From positions 682,001 through 746,000 of the forward strand of contig CAWFXE010000006.1 of NCBI GenBank assembly GCA_963819715.1: a stretch of 64,000 bases of DNA. The letters run 5' to 3'. The notes under the pieces were generated by a model that did not search any database, was not told where the DNA came from, and worked only from the letters and a program-made list of their open reading frames with translations. The translations under genes and the position numbers were made by a program. Positions 42,039 to 50,297 of this stretch are shown piece by piece; position 1 is the first letter of the stretch, and every line of letters starts with the position of its first letter. The stretch comes from DASUPK01 sp963819715 (GTDB lineage: Bacteria > Actinomycetota > Thermoleophilia > Solirubrobacterales > 70-9).

Positions 42039-42826
42039 AGACCCCTCCGCAACCTGCCGCGCATCGCCAGGGAGCAGAGCGCAAAGCCCAGGGCGCCAAT
42101 CCCGATCACCGAAGCGATGGCCTTCAGCTGCGTCGTGGCCGACCAGCCGTTGATGATCGGCTCCCTGATGCCGTTGACGATGAAGCTCAGCGGGTTGTAC
42201 TGCGCGACCCATGACGCCGGCTCGAGCATCAGGTTGGCGGGGAAGAAGGCGTCTGAGAGGAACAGGATCACGAAGATCAGCGGGAAGATCCCCTGCACGA
42301 CGCTCGCGCTGTTTGTCTTGAGCGCGATCGCGGCGCCGATCGAGCCGAATGCCAGCGCCGAGGCCGAGGTCAGCAGGATGATCCAGATCACCGCCGGAAC
42401 GCCCTCGTGGATGCTGGCGCCGAAGATCAGTCCCAGGATCGTGAAGTAGACCGCGATGATCGCGCCGAGCGTGGCTGTCGCCATCAGCCGGCCGAGGACG
42501 ACCGACGAGCGCGAGATCGGCGCCGCGTAGAGGCGGTCGGTGAAGCCCATCTCCATGTCGATCGCGAACGCGATGGCGCCCGAGTTGCCGGTCATCATCA
42601 CCGACTGGACGATCGCGCCGGCGAGCATGAAGGAGAGGAAGTTGGCAACCGGCGGGAACCCCGGCAGGTCAATCGCCCGTCCTGCTCCGGCGGTCTGGAT
42701 CGCGAGTAGCGCGGTTGGGAAGATCACCAGCGGCGCGGCCAGCTGGGGACGGCGCAGGGTCTGCATCACCGATCGTCGCCCGAGCGCTGAGACAACCCGC
42801 CCGTTGGTGGCCAGGCGGCCGATCAC
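42035..42826 (-). CDS. ABC-2 type exporter permease (first)
   Basis: 263 residues from a GTG overlapping the ATPase stop by 4 bp. About six membrane helices; the coupling region is AFAIDMEMGFTDRLYAAPISRSSVVLGRL, and the last loop is PASWVAQYNPLSFIVNGIREPIING. This is the DrrB-like daunorubicin-resistance permease architecture. Substrate unknown. Confidence 0.9.
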   Translation of the reverse strand: MIGRLATNGRVVSALGRRSVMQTLRRPQLAAPLVIFPTALLAIQTAGAGRAIDLPGFPPVANFLSFMLAGAIVQSVMMTGNSGAIAFAIDMEMGFTDRLYAAPISRSSVVLGRLMATATLGAIIAVYFTILGLIFGASIHEGVPAVIWIILLTSASALAFGSIGAAIALKTNSASVVQGIFPLIFVILFLSDAFFPANLMLEPASWVAQYNPLSFIVNGIREPIINGWSATTQLKAIASVIGIGALGFALCSLAMRGRLRRGL

Positions 42827-43851
42827 TCCGCGATCGCCTCCGTTTCTCCCGTCTCCTCGGATGCGCCCTCGAGGTGCTGTCCCGTCTTGTGGACGAAGAC
42901 ATCGTCGAGCGTCGGCTGCACGAGATCGAGCGACTCGACGTCGAGCCCGGCCTGGTTCAGGGCCACCACGATCGGCCCGACCTCGGAGGTGCCGTGCTCG
43001 AGTTCGACCATCAGCGTGCCGTCGCGTGCGGGCAGCGGAGTGCCGAAGCGACGCAGCACCTCCTCCGCCCGCGCCTCCTTCCCCGCCTGCTCGACCAGGG
43101 AGAGCTCGAGGTGGGGCTTGCCGACGTCTGCCTTGAGCGCGGTCGGGGTGCCCTCCGCCACCAGCTTGCCGCCGGAGATGATCCCGACCCGATCCGCGAG
43201 CTGGTCGGCCTCCTCGAGGTACTGGGTGGTGAGGAAGACCGTGTTCCCTTCGGCGTTCAGCTTGCGGACCTCCTCCCAGATCGCCCGGCGGCTGACCGGG
43301 TCGAGGCCGGTGGTGGGCTCGTCGAGGAAGAGGACCTCCGGCCGGTGGATCAGGGCCGAGGCGAGGTCGAGCCGGCGCCGCATTCCGCCCGAGTAGGTGC
43401 CGACCCTTCGATCGGCTGCCAGCGTCAGCCCGACGCGGTCGAGGAGCCAGTCGCCGCGCTCGTTGCCCTCCTTCTTGGAGATCCCGTGCAGGGTGGCCTG
43501 AAGCTGTAGGAGCTCCCGCCCGGTCATCAGGGGGTCGAGAGCGGCCTCCTGCAGCGCCACGCCGATCTTCCGGCGGACGGCGCCCGGGTCCTCGGCGACG
43601 TCGAATCCGGCGACGATCGCCCGCCCGCCCGTCGGCTGCAGCAGCGTGGTGAGCATCCGGACCGTCGTGGTCTTCCCGGCGCCGTTGGGACCCAGGAACC
43701 CGTAGATCTCTCCCTCCGCCACCTCGAGGTCAACGCCGTCGACGGCCTTGATGCCGCCCTCGAATTCGCGAGCCAGCTGCTGCGTCTCGATCGCGGCCAC
43801 GGTGCCGGGGACGATAACCGGAGGCCCCGACCGGCCCCGGAGGTCCGTCAC
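42823..43851 (-). CDS. DrrA-like ABC exporter ATP-binding protein
   Basis: 342 residues from the GTG at 43851, chosen because GTGA overlaps the EamA stop. Walker A FLGPNGAGKTTTVRMLTTLLQP, signature YSGGMRRRLDLASALIHRP, Walker B VLFLDEPTTGLDPVSR, and the DrrA-type C-terminal domain DGTLMVELEHGTSEVGPIVVALNQAGLDVESLDLVQPTLDDVFVHKTG. Such systems export drugs, lipids or glycolipids. It energises the two permeases downstream. Confidence 0.92.
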   Translation of the reverse strand: MTDLRGRSGPPVIVPGTVAAIETQQLAREFEGGIKAVDGVDLEVAEGEIYGFLGPNGAGKTTTVRMLTTLLQPTGGRAIVAGFDVAEDPGAVRRKIGVALQEAALDPLMTGRELLQLQATLHGISKKEGNERGDWLLDRVGLTLAADRRVGTYSGGMRRRLDLASALIHRPEVLFLDEPTTGLDPVSRRAIWEEVRKLNAEGNTVFLTTQYLEEADQLADRVGIISGGKLVAEGTPTALKADVGKPHLELSLVEQAGKEARAEEVLRRFGTPLPARDGTLMVELEHGTSEVGPIVVALNQAGLDVESLDLVQPTLDDVFVHKTGQHLEGASEETGETEAIAE

Positions 43852-44762
43852 ACAGCCAGTCGCGCGCGGCGGCGAGTCACGATCGCCCTTGGGTTCGGCG
43901 GCAGTCGGTCGTCCGTCGAGAGCCACGATCCGGCCAGGATGAGGAGAAGACCGGCGATGGCTCCGGCGCCGGGGCTCTCGCCGAGGACGATCACCCCGAG
44001 TGCCACCGCGACCACCGGGTTCACGTAGGTGATGATGGAGGCGCGCCCGGCGCCCACCTCGGAGACCAGCACCATCAGGATCACGAAGGCGGTCGCGGTG
44101 CAGAGGACACCGAGGACGATCAGCGACACGAGCGCGTCAGCCGGCGGCGTGCTCGTCGGGAAGGTGATCATCCCCGCGGGGGTGAGCAGTACCGCCGCGA
44201 CCGTCAGGCTGGCGGCCATCGTCGCGCGAGGGTCGAAGCTGAGAAGGTGCCGCTTGATGATCATCGGCCCCGCCGCGTAGCCCAGCGCGGCGACCAGCAC
44301 CGCCGCGGCTCCGAAGACCTCACTCGGGTTGGCGCTCAGATCGATGCCGACGAGCGCGACCACCCCCGCCAGCCCGATCAGCATCCCGAGCATGCGCGTC
44401 CGAGTGGGGCGTTCGGTGTGATCGAAGCGAAGCGCCAGCAGCGCGATCAGCAGGGGAACCGTGGCGATCACGATCGCGGCGACCGATGAGTCGACGTGCT
44501 GCTCGCCGGCGGCGATCAGTGGGAAGGGGACGACCATCTCGACGGCCGCGTAGGCGAGGATCCAGCGGTGCGGCCCGCGGCGCAGCATCTCCAGCGCCTG
44601 CCGCGGAACCAGGGCCCAGAGCAGGCAGGCGCCCAGGAGCAGCCGCGACCAGGCGAGGAAGAAGGGGGAGACGCCGCCGTCCACGGCGACCTTGATGAAG
44701 AGGTAGGGGACGCCCCAGATCAGCGACAGAGCCGCGAAGGCAAGCCAGGCCCGGCGGCTCAT
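43848..44762 (-). CDS. EamA/DMT family transporter
   Basis: 304 residues, ten predicted membrane helices in two EamA repeats of five. The start RRAWLAFAALSLIWGVPYLFIKVAVDGGVSPFFLAWSRLLLGA is typical, with the internal repeat AAAVLVAALGYAAGPMIIKRH and the late FVILMVLVSEVGAGRASIITYVNPVVAVALGVIVLGE. Members export amino acids or metabolites. Its ATG directly follows the amidase stop. Confidence 0.92.
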   Translation of the reverse strand: MSRRAWLAFAALSLIWGVPYLFIKVAVDGGVSPFFLAWSRLLLGACLLWALVPRQALEMLRRGPHRWILAYAAVEMVVPFPLIAAGEQHVDSSVAAIVIATVPLLIALLALRFDHTERPTRTRMLGMLIGLAGVVALVGIDLSANPSEVFGAAAVLVAALGYAAGPMIIKRHLLSFDPRATMAASLTVAAVLLTPAGMITFPTSTPPADALVSLIVLGVLCTATAFVILMVLVSEVGAGRASIITYVNPVVAVALGVIVLGESPGAGAIAGLLLILAGSWLSTDDRLPPNPRAIVTRRRARLAV

Positions 44763-46151
44763 TCAGGCGAGTGTCGCCGGGCGCAGCTCCACGAACTCCC
44801 GGTCGGTGGCGCGCTCGAGCGCCTCCGCGGCGTCGAGCAGGAGGGCATCGGATCCCCAGCTCGCGAGCAGCTGCAATGCGGCCGGCATGCCGTCGGCCAG
44901 TCCAACCGGGACGCTGATCCCCGGGACACCGGTGAGGTTCGCGAGCACGCCCTGGCGGGCGTTGCCGGCGTCCGCCGACTCGGCGCCGGAGGGCAGCTCG
45001 ATCATCGGCTCGGTCAGCGACGGAGCCACGGCCGGCACGGTCGGCCACGCCAGCAGGTCGATGTCGTCGAACAGCGCCGCCAGGTCGCGCCGGACCTTCG
45101 CCCTGACCCTGAACGCCCGCGCCGTCAGGCTGAGCGGCAGCAGCGCTCGCAGCTTGAGGACGCCCCGATTGACCAGGCCGAGCTCCGGGCTGAGCTCGTT
45201 CAGCACCTTCGGGACCAGGTGTGCCGCCTCCTCGGCCTGGGCGACGAGCAGGGCCGCCGGGAGGATCAGATCCAGGTCGGGCAGCACTACGTCGACGACC
45301 TCGCTCTCCGCCTCGCCTCGAAGGGATTCGAGCGCTGCCTCGCCGGCCTCGCGCACTCCCGCCGCCGAGTCGTTCCAGAAGGGATCCCGGATCACCCCGA
45401 TCCTGAGGCCATCATCAATCGGGTTGCGCTGACGCGCACCCTCGCATCCGCCGGCCGGCAGCTCGTCGCCGAAGAGGACGGATGCGAGCAACCGCGCGTC
45501 CGCGGCGTCCCGGCAGAGCGGGCCCGAGACGATCGTCTCGGTGTTGGCTATGTGGTGTCCCTCCATCGCCGAGCGCCCGAACGTGGGCTTCAAGCCGGTG
45601 AGCCCACAGTAGGCGGCGGGATACCGCACGGAGCCGAGCCCATCCGCGCCGACCGCACCGGAGACCAGACCGCCGGCCACGGCGGCCGCCGGCCCGCTGG
45701 AAGAGCCACCCGGGCAGCGCTCGAGATCCCACGGGTTGTGGGCCGCTCCATAGAGGGAGGTGTTGCCGGTGCTGCTCGACCCGAGCTCGTGCATGTTGGC
45801 AACGCCGGCGATCACCGCGCCCGCGTCGCGCAGGGCGCGGTAGGGCCCGGACTCGCCGGGCTCGAGGGTGACTCCCGGCACCGACGCGGCGCCGACGGTC
45901 TCGGCGCGCCAGGGAAGCGGCCACTCGTCCTTGATCAGGACCGGCACGCCGCGCAGCGGACCATTGGGGGCCTCGTCGCACATCTTCCGAGACTCGTCCG
46001 GGAAGGTCGCGATTACGGCGTTCAGGTCAGGGTTCCGCTCCTCGATCCTGGCCAGGCAGGCATCGAGCAGCTCGCCCGGTTCGAGCTCCCCGGCGGCGAT
46101 CTGCGCGGCCTGACTACGGAGGGGCAGATCGAGGGTGTCGGTGGCGCTCAT
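44763..46151 (-). CDS. Amidase signature family hydrolase
   Basis: 462 residues. Ser-cisSer-Lys triad: Lys in VPVLIKDEWPL (about 72), cis-Ser in ELGSSSTGNTSLYGAAHNPWD, nucleophile Ser in CPGGSSSGPAAAVAGGLV. FSGADGLGSVRYPAAYCGLTGLKPT-like sequence follows. It hydrolyses an amide, but the substrate cannot be inferred; the family spans GatA, fatty-acid amides, biuret/allophanate and nicotinamide. It is preceded by a small helical protein in an ATGA overlap, the arrangement seen for AtzE-AtzG and GatA-GatC. Confidence 0.92.
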   Translation of the reverse strand: MSATDTLDLPLRSQAAQIAAGELEPGELLDACLARIEERNPDLNAVIATFPDESRKMCDEAPNGPLRGVPVLIKDEWPLPWRAETVGAASVPGVTLEPGESGPYRALRDAGAVIAGVANMHELGSSSTGNTSLYGAAHNPWDLERCPGGSSSGPAAAVAGGLVSGAVGADGLGSVRYPAAYCGLTGLKPTFGRSAMEGHHIANTETIVSGPLCRDAADARLLASVLFGDELPAGGCEGARQRNPIDDGLRIGVIRDPFWNDSAAGVREAGEAALESLRGEAESEVVDVVLPDLDLILPAALLVAQAEEAAHLVPKVLNELSPELGLVNRGVLKLRALLPLSLTARAFRVRAKVRRDLAALFDDIDLLAWPTVPAVAPSLTEPMIELPSGAESADAGNARQGVLANLTGVPGISVPVGLADGMPAALQLLASWGSDALLLDAAEALERATDREFVELRPATLA

Positions 46152-46348
46152 CGCGCGGGTGGCTTCGAGAGGTCGGCGTGCGCCTCCGGCTCGATGCCGT
46201 CCAGATCGGCGTCCCGGAGCAGCTCCATGCCCGGCTCATAGAGCGACCAGACACCCATCATCACGGCTCGCTCTTCCTCGTCCGCCCTGATTCCGAAGGT
46301 CTCGAGCGCGCCGTTCAAATAGCTCTGGAATGCGGATTCGCCCTCCAT
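46148..46348 (-). CDS. Small helical protein, possible GatC/AtzG-like partner of the amidase
   Basis: 66 residues. Two predicted helices (FQSYLNGALETFGI; ERAVMMGVWSLYEPGMELLRDADL) are followed by an extended tail (GIEPEAHADLSKPPAR). GatC and AtzG proteins have the same plan, wrapping the amidase with their tail. Homology is suggested only by size, tail pattern and 4-bp coupling to the amidase. It is first in the operon running to 40015. Confidence 0.6.
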   Translation of the reverse strand: MEGESAFQSYLNGALETFGIRADEEERAVMMGVWSLYEPGMELLRDADLDGIEPEAHADLSKPPAR

Positions 46349-46414
46349 CCAGGCCGAACCCTACTCGCCCGGATTGCAAGGACCCCCGCAACCCTCCGCG
46401 AAAAGGGGTGTTCA

Positions 46415-47206
46415 ATGAAGCCCATGGGCCAGCAAGCTCACCTATTGGCACGCCTGCACAAAGGGGCCGTTGCGACCGGCGTAGCCGTCTTCGTCGCTGC
46501 GCTCGCCGTCGTGATCGGCAGCGGCATGGCCGACGCAGCCCCGAAGGTCACCGTGCTCGGTGCGGCGACCCCGGCGACCCCCTCCTGCCCCACCAACTGC
46601 CAGGCGGTGGGCAAGACCACCGGCTTCCAGACCAAGATCACCGGCGCCAAGAACCCGTTCATGTCCACCACCCGCGGCCGGATCGTCGCCTGGTCGATCA
46701 AGACCGGCGCGCCCAGCACCAAGCCGAACCCCAACAACAACAACCAGAGCGACTTCGACTTCTTCAGCAAGACCTTTGGGGGCCCGCCCAAGGCGAGGAT
46801 CGCCGTCCTCAAGCCGATCATGAAGCGGATCAGGGCCGGCAAGCCGATCTACAAGCTGAAGTCGGAGTCCCCGGTCGAGGATCTCTCCGCCTTCCTGGGC
46901 CAGACCACCACCTTCACCCTTGACACGCCCCTGCGGGTGAAGCCGAACAACGTCGTGGCGCTGACCGTCCCGACGTGGGCGCCCGCCTTCGCGATCAACC
47001 AGAGCGCCGACACCAAGTGGGCGGCGAGCCGCAAGAAGGGCAAGTGCAACGCCACCCCCGACATCCTGGCCGGGACGCCGCAGGACGCGCTCGGCACGCA
47101 GCGTGCATACGGCTGCATCTACAACACCGCGCGCCTGCTCTATTCGGCGACGGTGGTGGCCGACCCGAATCAAAAGGCGCCCAAGAAGCCCGGTTCGAAG
47201 AAGTAG
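46415..47206 (+). CDS. Secreted hypothetical protein
   Basis: 263 residues from the ATG at 46415; the long in-frame region upstream overlaps the divergent gene and is not coding. The signal peptide GAVATGVAVFVAALAVVIGSGMADA is followed by a beta-rich region (KVTVLGAATPATPSCPTNCQAVGKTTGF; RGRIVAWSIKTGAPS; FTLDTPLRVKPNNVVALTVPTWAPAFA) with four to five Cys that could pair, an Asn run (PNPNNNNQSDFDFF), and a C-terminal Lys-rich end (KKPGSKK). No known domain. Probably wall-associated. Confidence 0.75.
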   Translation: MKPMGQQAHLLARLHKGAVATGVAVFVAALAVVIGSGMADAAPKVTVLGAATPATPSCPTNCQAVGKTTGFQTKITGAKNPFMSTTRGRIVAWSIKTGAPSTKPNPNNNNQSDFDFFSKTFGGPPKARIAVLKPIMKRIRAGKPIYKLKSESPVEDLSAFLGQTTTFTLDTPLRVKPNNVVALTVPTWAPAFAINQSADTKWAASRKKGKCNATPDILAGTPQDALGTQRAYGCIYNTARLLYSATVVADPNQKAPKKPGSKK

Positions 47207-47268
47207 TCGCGAGTGTGCCCGCAGGCGAAGCCGAGAGCAACCCGTCTCATGGCGAAGCGGACTAGCGG

Positions 47269-47577
47269 TTAGTCACAAGTCCCCTGCTTCGCGCACTGCT
47301 GCTCGAACGCGGCCTGAGGGCTGCCCTTCTTCGGCGGGACGTCGTTCGTCTCGGAGTCCGGCGCCTGCGGGTTGAACGTCGTACCGCCCTGGGTGGCGGT
47401 CTTGCCGGGCGAGGTGGTGGTGGCCGGCGTCGTCGAGGTGGTCACGCCGGGAGCGGTAACCGCCGGGATCGAGACCGAATGGGTGGTGGTCTCACCCGAG
47501 CTGTCGCTGCCGCAGCCCGCGGCGATCAGCCCGATGGCGAGGGCCAGCGGGATGAGAGCGAGGTGTGGACGGCTCAC
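47269..47577 (-). CDS. Small Thr-rich lipoprotein
   Basis: 102 residues. The lipobox signal ALIPLALAIGLIAAGCGSD is followed by a Thr/Ser/Pro-rich disordered linker (TTSTTPATTTSPGKT) and a short C-terminal region with two Cys (FEQQCAKQGTCD). Its start overlaps the stop of the zinc-ribbon gene by 4 bp. Function unknown. Confidence 0.72.
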   Translation of the reverse strand: MSRPHLALIPLALAIGLIAAGCGSDSSGETTTHSVSIPAVTAPGVTTSTTPATTTSPGKTATQGGTTFNPQAPDSETNDVPPKKGSPQAAFEQQCAKQGTCD

Positions 47578-47858
47578 GATCCGTCGAGGGCGGGCTGGCG
47601 CAGCCCGCAGTACGGGCAGTCGCTGACGTCCAGCCCGATCAGCTGATTGCAGCGCCTGCAGCTGCGCAGGTTCTCCGGGGAACGCACCAGCGCGGACTCC
47701 GAAGGCGCCAGCGGCAGCACGGCGTTCGCGACGCGCATCTCCTCACCGCTCTCCCGATCGACGTAGACGCCGTCAGGCGTGACCTTCGCGAGCGCCTCGC
47801 GACCCGATGCCGGGGCCCTCAGCCTGTAGGTCTGCTCGGGGTTCTGCACGGGCGGCAC
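47574..47858 (-). CDS. Hypothetical protein with C-terminal zinc ribbon
   Basis: 94 residues. An N-terminal beta-like part (YRLRAPASGREALAKVTPDGVYVDRESGEEMRVANAV) is followed by a zinc ribbon, CRRCNQLIGLDVSDCPYCG (CxxC-x10-CxxC). Such short ribbons often mediate protein or nucleic-acid contacts. It is divergent from the glycosyltransferase gene and coupled to a lipoprotein gene. Confidence 0.75.
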   Translation of the reverse strand: MPPVQNPEQTYRLRAPASGREALAKVTPDGVYVDRESGEEMRVANAVLPLAPSESALVRSPENLRSCRRCNQLIGLDVSDCPYCGLRQPALDGS

Positions 47859-47880
47859 GATAACCGACCAGTCCCGCGAA

Positions 47881-47886
47881 TACGGT
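47881..47886 (+). promoter_or_regulatory. -10 box (TACGGT), leaderless start of the glycosyltransferase
   Basis: TACGGT ends 7 nt before the ATG at 47893, so the transcript should begin at the A of AUG. It is among the clearest cases of this type in the window. Confidence 0.55.
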
Positions 47887-47892
47887 TGACCG

Positions 47893-49461
47893 ATGCGCGT
47901 TCTGATCTTCCACGGCTACCTGCTGCGCGGGACCGGGTCCAACGTCTACAACGCGAGCCTCGCGCAGGCGCTGGCCGGGATGGGCCACGACGTCCACCTG
48001 GTCTGTCAGGACGGCCATGCCGCCGAGCTCGACTGGGTCGACGCCGTCGGGCGCTGGGAAGGGGGCGAGCTTCAGGTCGAGCAGGTTCACGATGCCGCCC
48101 ATCCCGGGGAGGTCACGGTCTATCGGCCGAACATCGGGGGGCTTCTGCCCGTCTACGTGGTCGATCGGTACGAGGGCTTCGAGGTGAAGGCCTTCCCCGA
48201 CCTGAGCGACGCCGAGCTCGACCGGTACCTGGACACCAACGTCGCCGCAGTACGGGATGTGGTTGCGGCGACCGGCGAGCCTGACGCCGCGCTCGCGAAT
48301 CACCTGATCATGGGGCCGGCGATCCTCGCCAGGGCCGGGCTGCGCTTCGCTATCAAGGTCCACGGCTCCGACATCTCCTACACGGTCCGGCCCCACCCGG
48401 ACCGCTTCGTGCCGTACGCGCGCGAGGGAACCGACGCGGCCGCCGGAATCCTCGCCGGCTCCTCCCACACCGCGGCCGCGCTGTTCGAGACCGTCCCGGA
48501 TCCGGGCCTTCCCGAGCGCACCCGGCTCGGGCCGCCCGGGGTCGACGTCCACCGCTTCCGGCCGCACCCTGAGGACGAGGCCGTTCGTGACCTCGCCGAG
48601 CTCGCCGAGGCCCTCGCGGCGGAGACGCCCGACGACCCAGAGGAGGGCGAGGACTCGTTCGGGCGTGACGGTCCCGCGCTCGCGGAGGCGCTGCGCGCGT
48701 GGCGGGACGGCGACGTCCGGGTGCTGTTCGTCGGCAAGCTGCTCATCAGCAAGGGCGCCGACCTGCTGGCGGCCGCCTGGCCCCTGATCCACCGGGAGCG
48801 CATCGCGGCCGGGGCGGCGGCCCCGCGGCTCCTCTTCATCGGCTTCGGGGCCTTCGAGGAAGGGCTGCGGACGCTCGTAGGCGCTCTCGGCCGGGGGGAT
48901 CTCGACGCCGCTCGTGAGGTGGCGGCGCGCGGCCGTGGACTGGAAGGAGGCGACGACGCGCCACTCCCGATCCTCTCCGGCTTCCTCGCCGACCCTCCTG
49001 AGGGCTACGCCGAAGCCGCCCTCGCCGCCGCCGGCTCGGTGCTGATCGGCGGCCGTCTCGAGCACGACGAGGTTGCCGACGTGATGCCGGCGGCGCAGAC
49101 CTTCGCGATGCCGAGCACCTGGCCCGAGGCGTTCGGGATGGTCCCGGCCGAGTCCGCGGCGTGCGGGGTGCCGCCCGTGGCGGCCGACCACTCCGGGATG
49201 CGGGAGGTCGCGCAGCTTCTGGCCGAGGCCGTTCCGCCTGAAGAGGCCCGCCTGTTGAGCTTCCCGGTCGACTCGCACGCGATCACGGAGCTCGCCGACC
49301 GCCTCGACGCTTGGCTCGGGATGGATCCTGCGAAGCGCCACGAAGACGGCCTGGCACTTTCTGCGCGCGTCGATGAGCTCTGGAGCTGGGAGGGGGTCGC
49401 GCGGACCGTCCTAGCAGCTTCCGCCGGCGAGCTCGAGCACCTTCCGAGGGTTACCGGCTGA
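47893..49461 (+). CDS. GT4-family glycosyltransferase
   Basis: 522 residues, GT-B fold. The N-terminus RVLIFHGYLLRGTGSNVYNASLAQALAGMGHDVHLVCQD is the acceptor-domain glycine motif region; IKVHGSDISYTVRP and GPPGVDVHRFRP are typical of GT4. The donor motif is MPSTWPEAFGMVPAESAACGVPPVAADHSGM (Ex7E). There is a longer than usual acidic insertion between the domains (about 235-265). The donor sugar and acceptor are unknown; retaining chemistry is expected. Confidence 0.9.
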   Translation: MRVLIFHGYLLRGTGSNVYNASLAQALAGMGHDVHLVCQDGHAAELDWVDAVGRWEGGELQVEQVHDAAHPGEVTVYRPNIGGLLPVYVVDRYEGFEVKAFPDLSDAELDRYLDTNVAAVRDVVAATGEPDAALANHLIMGPAILARAGLRFAIKVHGSDISYTVRPHPDRFVPYAREGTDAAAGILAGSSHTAAALFETVPDPGLPERTRLGPPGVDVHRFRPHPEDEAVRDLAELAEALAAETPDDPEEGEDSFGRDGPALAEALRAWRDGDVRVLFVGKLLISKGADLLAAAWPLIHRERIAAGAAAPRLLFIGFGAFEEGLRTLVGALGRGDLDAAREVAARGRGLEGGDDAPLPILSGFLADPPEGYAEAALAAAGSVLIGGRLEHDEVADVMPAAQTFAMPSTWPEAFGMVPAESAACGVPPVAADHSGMREVAQLLAEAVPPEEARLLSFPVDSHAITELADRLDAWLGMDPAKRHEDGLALSARVDELWSWEGVARTVLAASAGELEHLPRVTG

Positions 49462-49469
49462 CCTCTGAA

Positions 49470-49475
49470 TAGAAT
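49470..49475 (+). promoter_or_regulatory. -10 box (TAGAAT) of the ctaC operon
   Basis: TAGAAT ends 9 nt before the ATG at 49484, with no Shine-Dalgarno, at the head of the functional oxidase operon. Confidence 0.5.
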
Positions 49476-49483
49476 GGCGCCCG

Positions 49484-50260
49484 ATGCGGGGCCTCCCCAT
49501 AGCCAAGCTCATCGCGGCCGTAGTCGTTCTCACCGTCGTCACTTCGGTGATCATGCTGATCCCGAACTGGGACGGCGAGCAGGCGTCGACCGCTGCGCCC
49601 AAGATCGACACGCTCCTCGACGTGATCATCGTGATTGCGTCGTTCGTCTTCTCGATCGTGATGGTGATGATGCTCTACTCGATCTGGAAGTGGAGGGCGA
49701 AGCCAGGGGACGAGTCCGACGGCTCGCCGATCCATGGCAACACGCGCGTCGAGATCGCCTGGACGGCCATCCCGACCGTGATCGTCCTCGGGCTGGCGGT
49801 CTACTCGTGGATCACCCTCGACAACATCGAAGCCCATGACCCGAACCGCATGGTCGTCGACGTCTACTCCCAGCAATACGAGTGGCACTTCGACTACCCG
49901 GAGACGGGCACGACCTCACGCGAGCTCCACGTCCCGGTCGATCGCCAGATCGAGTTCCGGATGCACGCCCTCGACGTCATCCACTCCTTCTGGGTGCCGG
50001 AGTGGCGGATCAAGAAGGACAACGTCCCCGGCATCACCACCCGCGCCTACATCACGCCGACCAAGACCGGGGACTTCACGCTGGTCTGCACGGAGCTCTG
50101 CGGCATCGGCCACGCGACGATGCGGGCGCCGGTCGTGGTGGAGCCCAACCAGGCGGCGTTCGATGCCTGGGCCGCGAGCCAGCCGCCGATCAAGTCCGAC
50201 GAGCAGGGTGGCGAGAAACTGCCCAACGGGCCGACGACGCCGAAGCAGATCGCACAGTGA
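49484..50260 (+). CDS. ctaC: Cytochrome c oxidase subunit II (intact CuA site)
   Basis: 258 residues. Two membrane helices (AKLIAAVVVLTVVTSVIMLI and a second at about 45-66), then a cupredoxin domain. CuA ligands are complete: His167 (DVIHSFWVPEW) and the CTELCGIGHATM loop with Cys202, Glu204, Cys206, His210 and Met213. It takes electrons from a cytochrome c and passes them to haem a of subunit I. No cytochrome c domain is fused. It is the reference for judging the degenerate homologue at 61718-62470, with identical residue numbering. Confidence 0.96.
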   Translation: MRGLPIAKLIAAVVVLTVVTSVIMLIPNWDGEQASTAAPKIDTLLDVIIVIASFVFSIVMVMMLYSIWKWRAKPGDESDGSPIHGNTRVEIAWTAIPTVIVLGLAVYSWITLDNIEAHDPNRMVVDVYSQQYEWHFDYPETGTTSRELHVPVDRQIEFRMHALDVIHSFWVPEWRIKKDNVPGITTRAYITPTKTGDFTLVCTELCGIGHATMRAPVVVEPNQAAFDAWAASQPPIKSDEQGGEKLPNGPTTPKQIAQ

Positions 50261-50297
50261 CCTTAGGAACGACTGAGATAATCGCGACGATGGAAGG

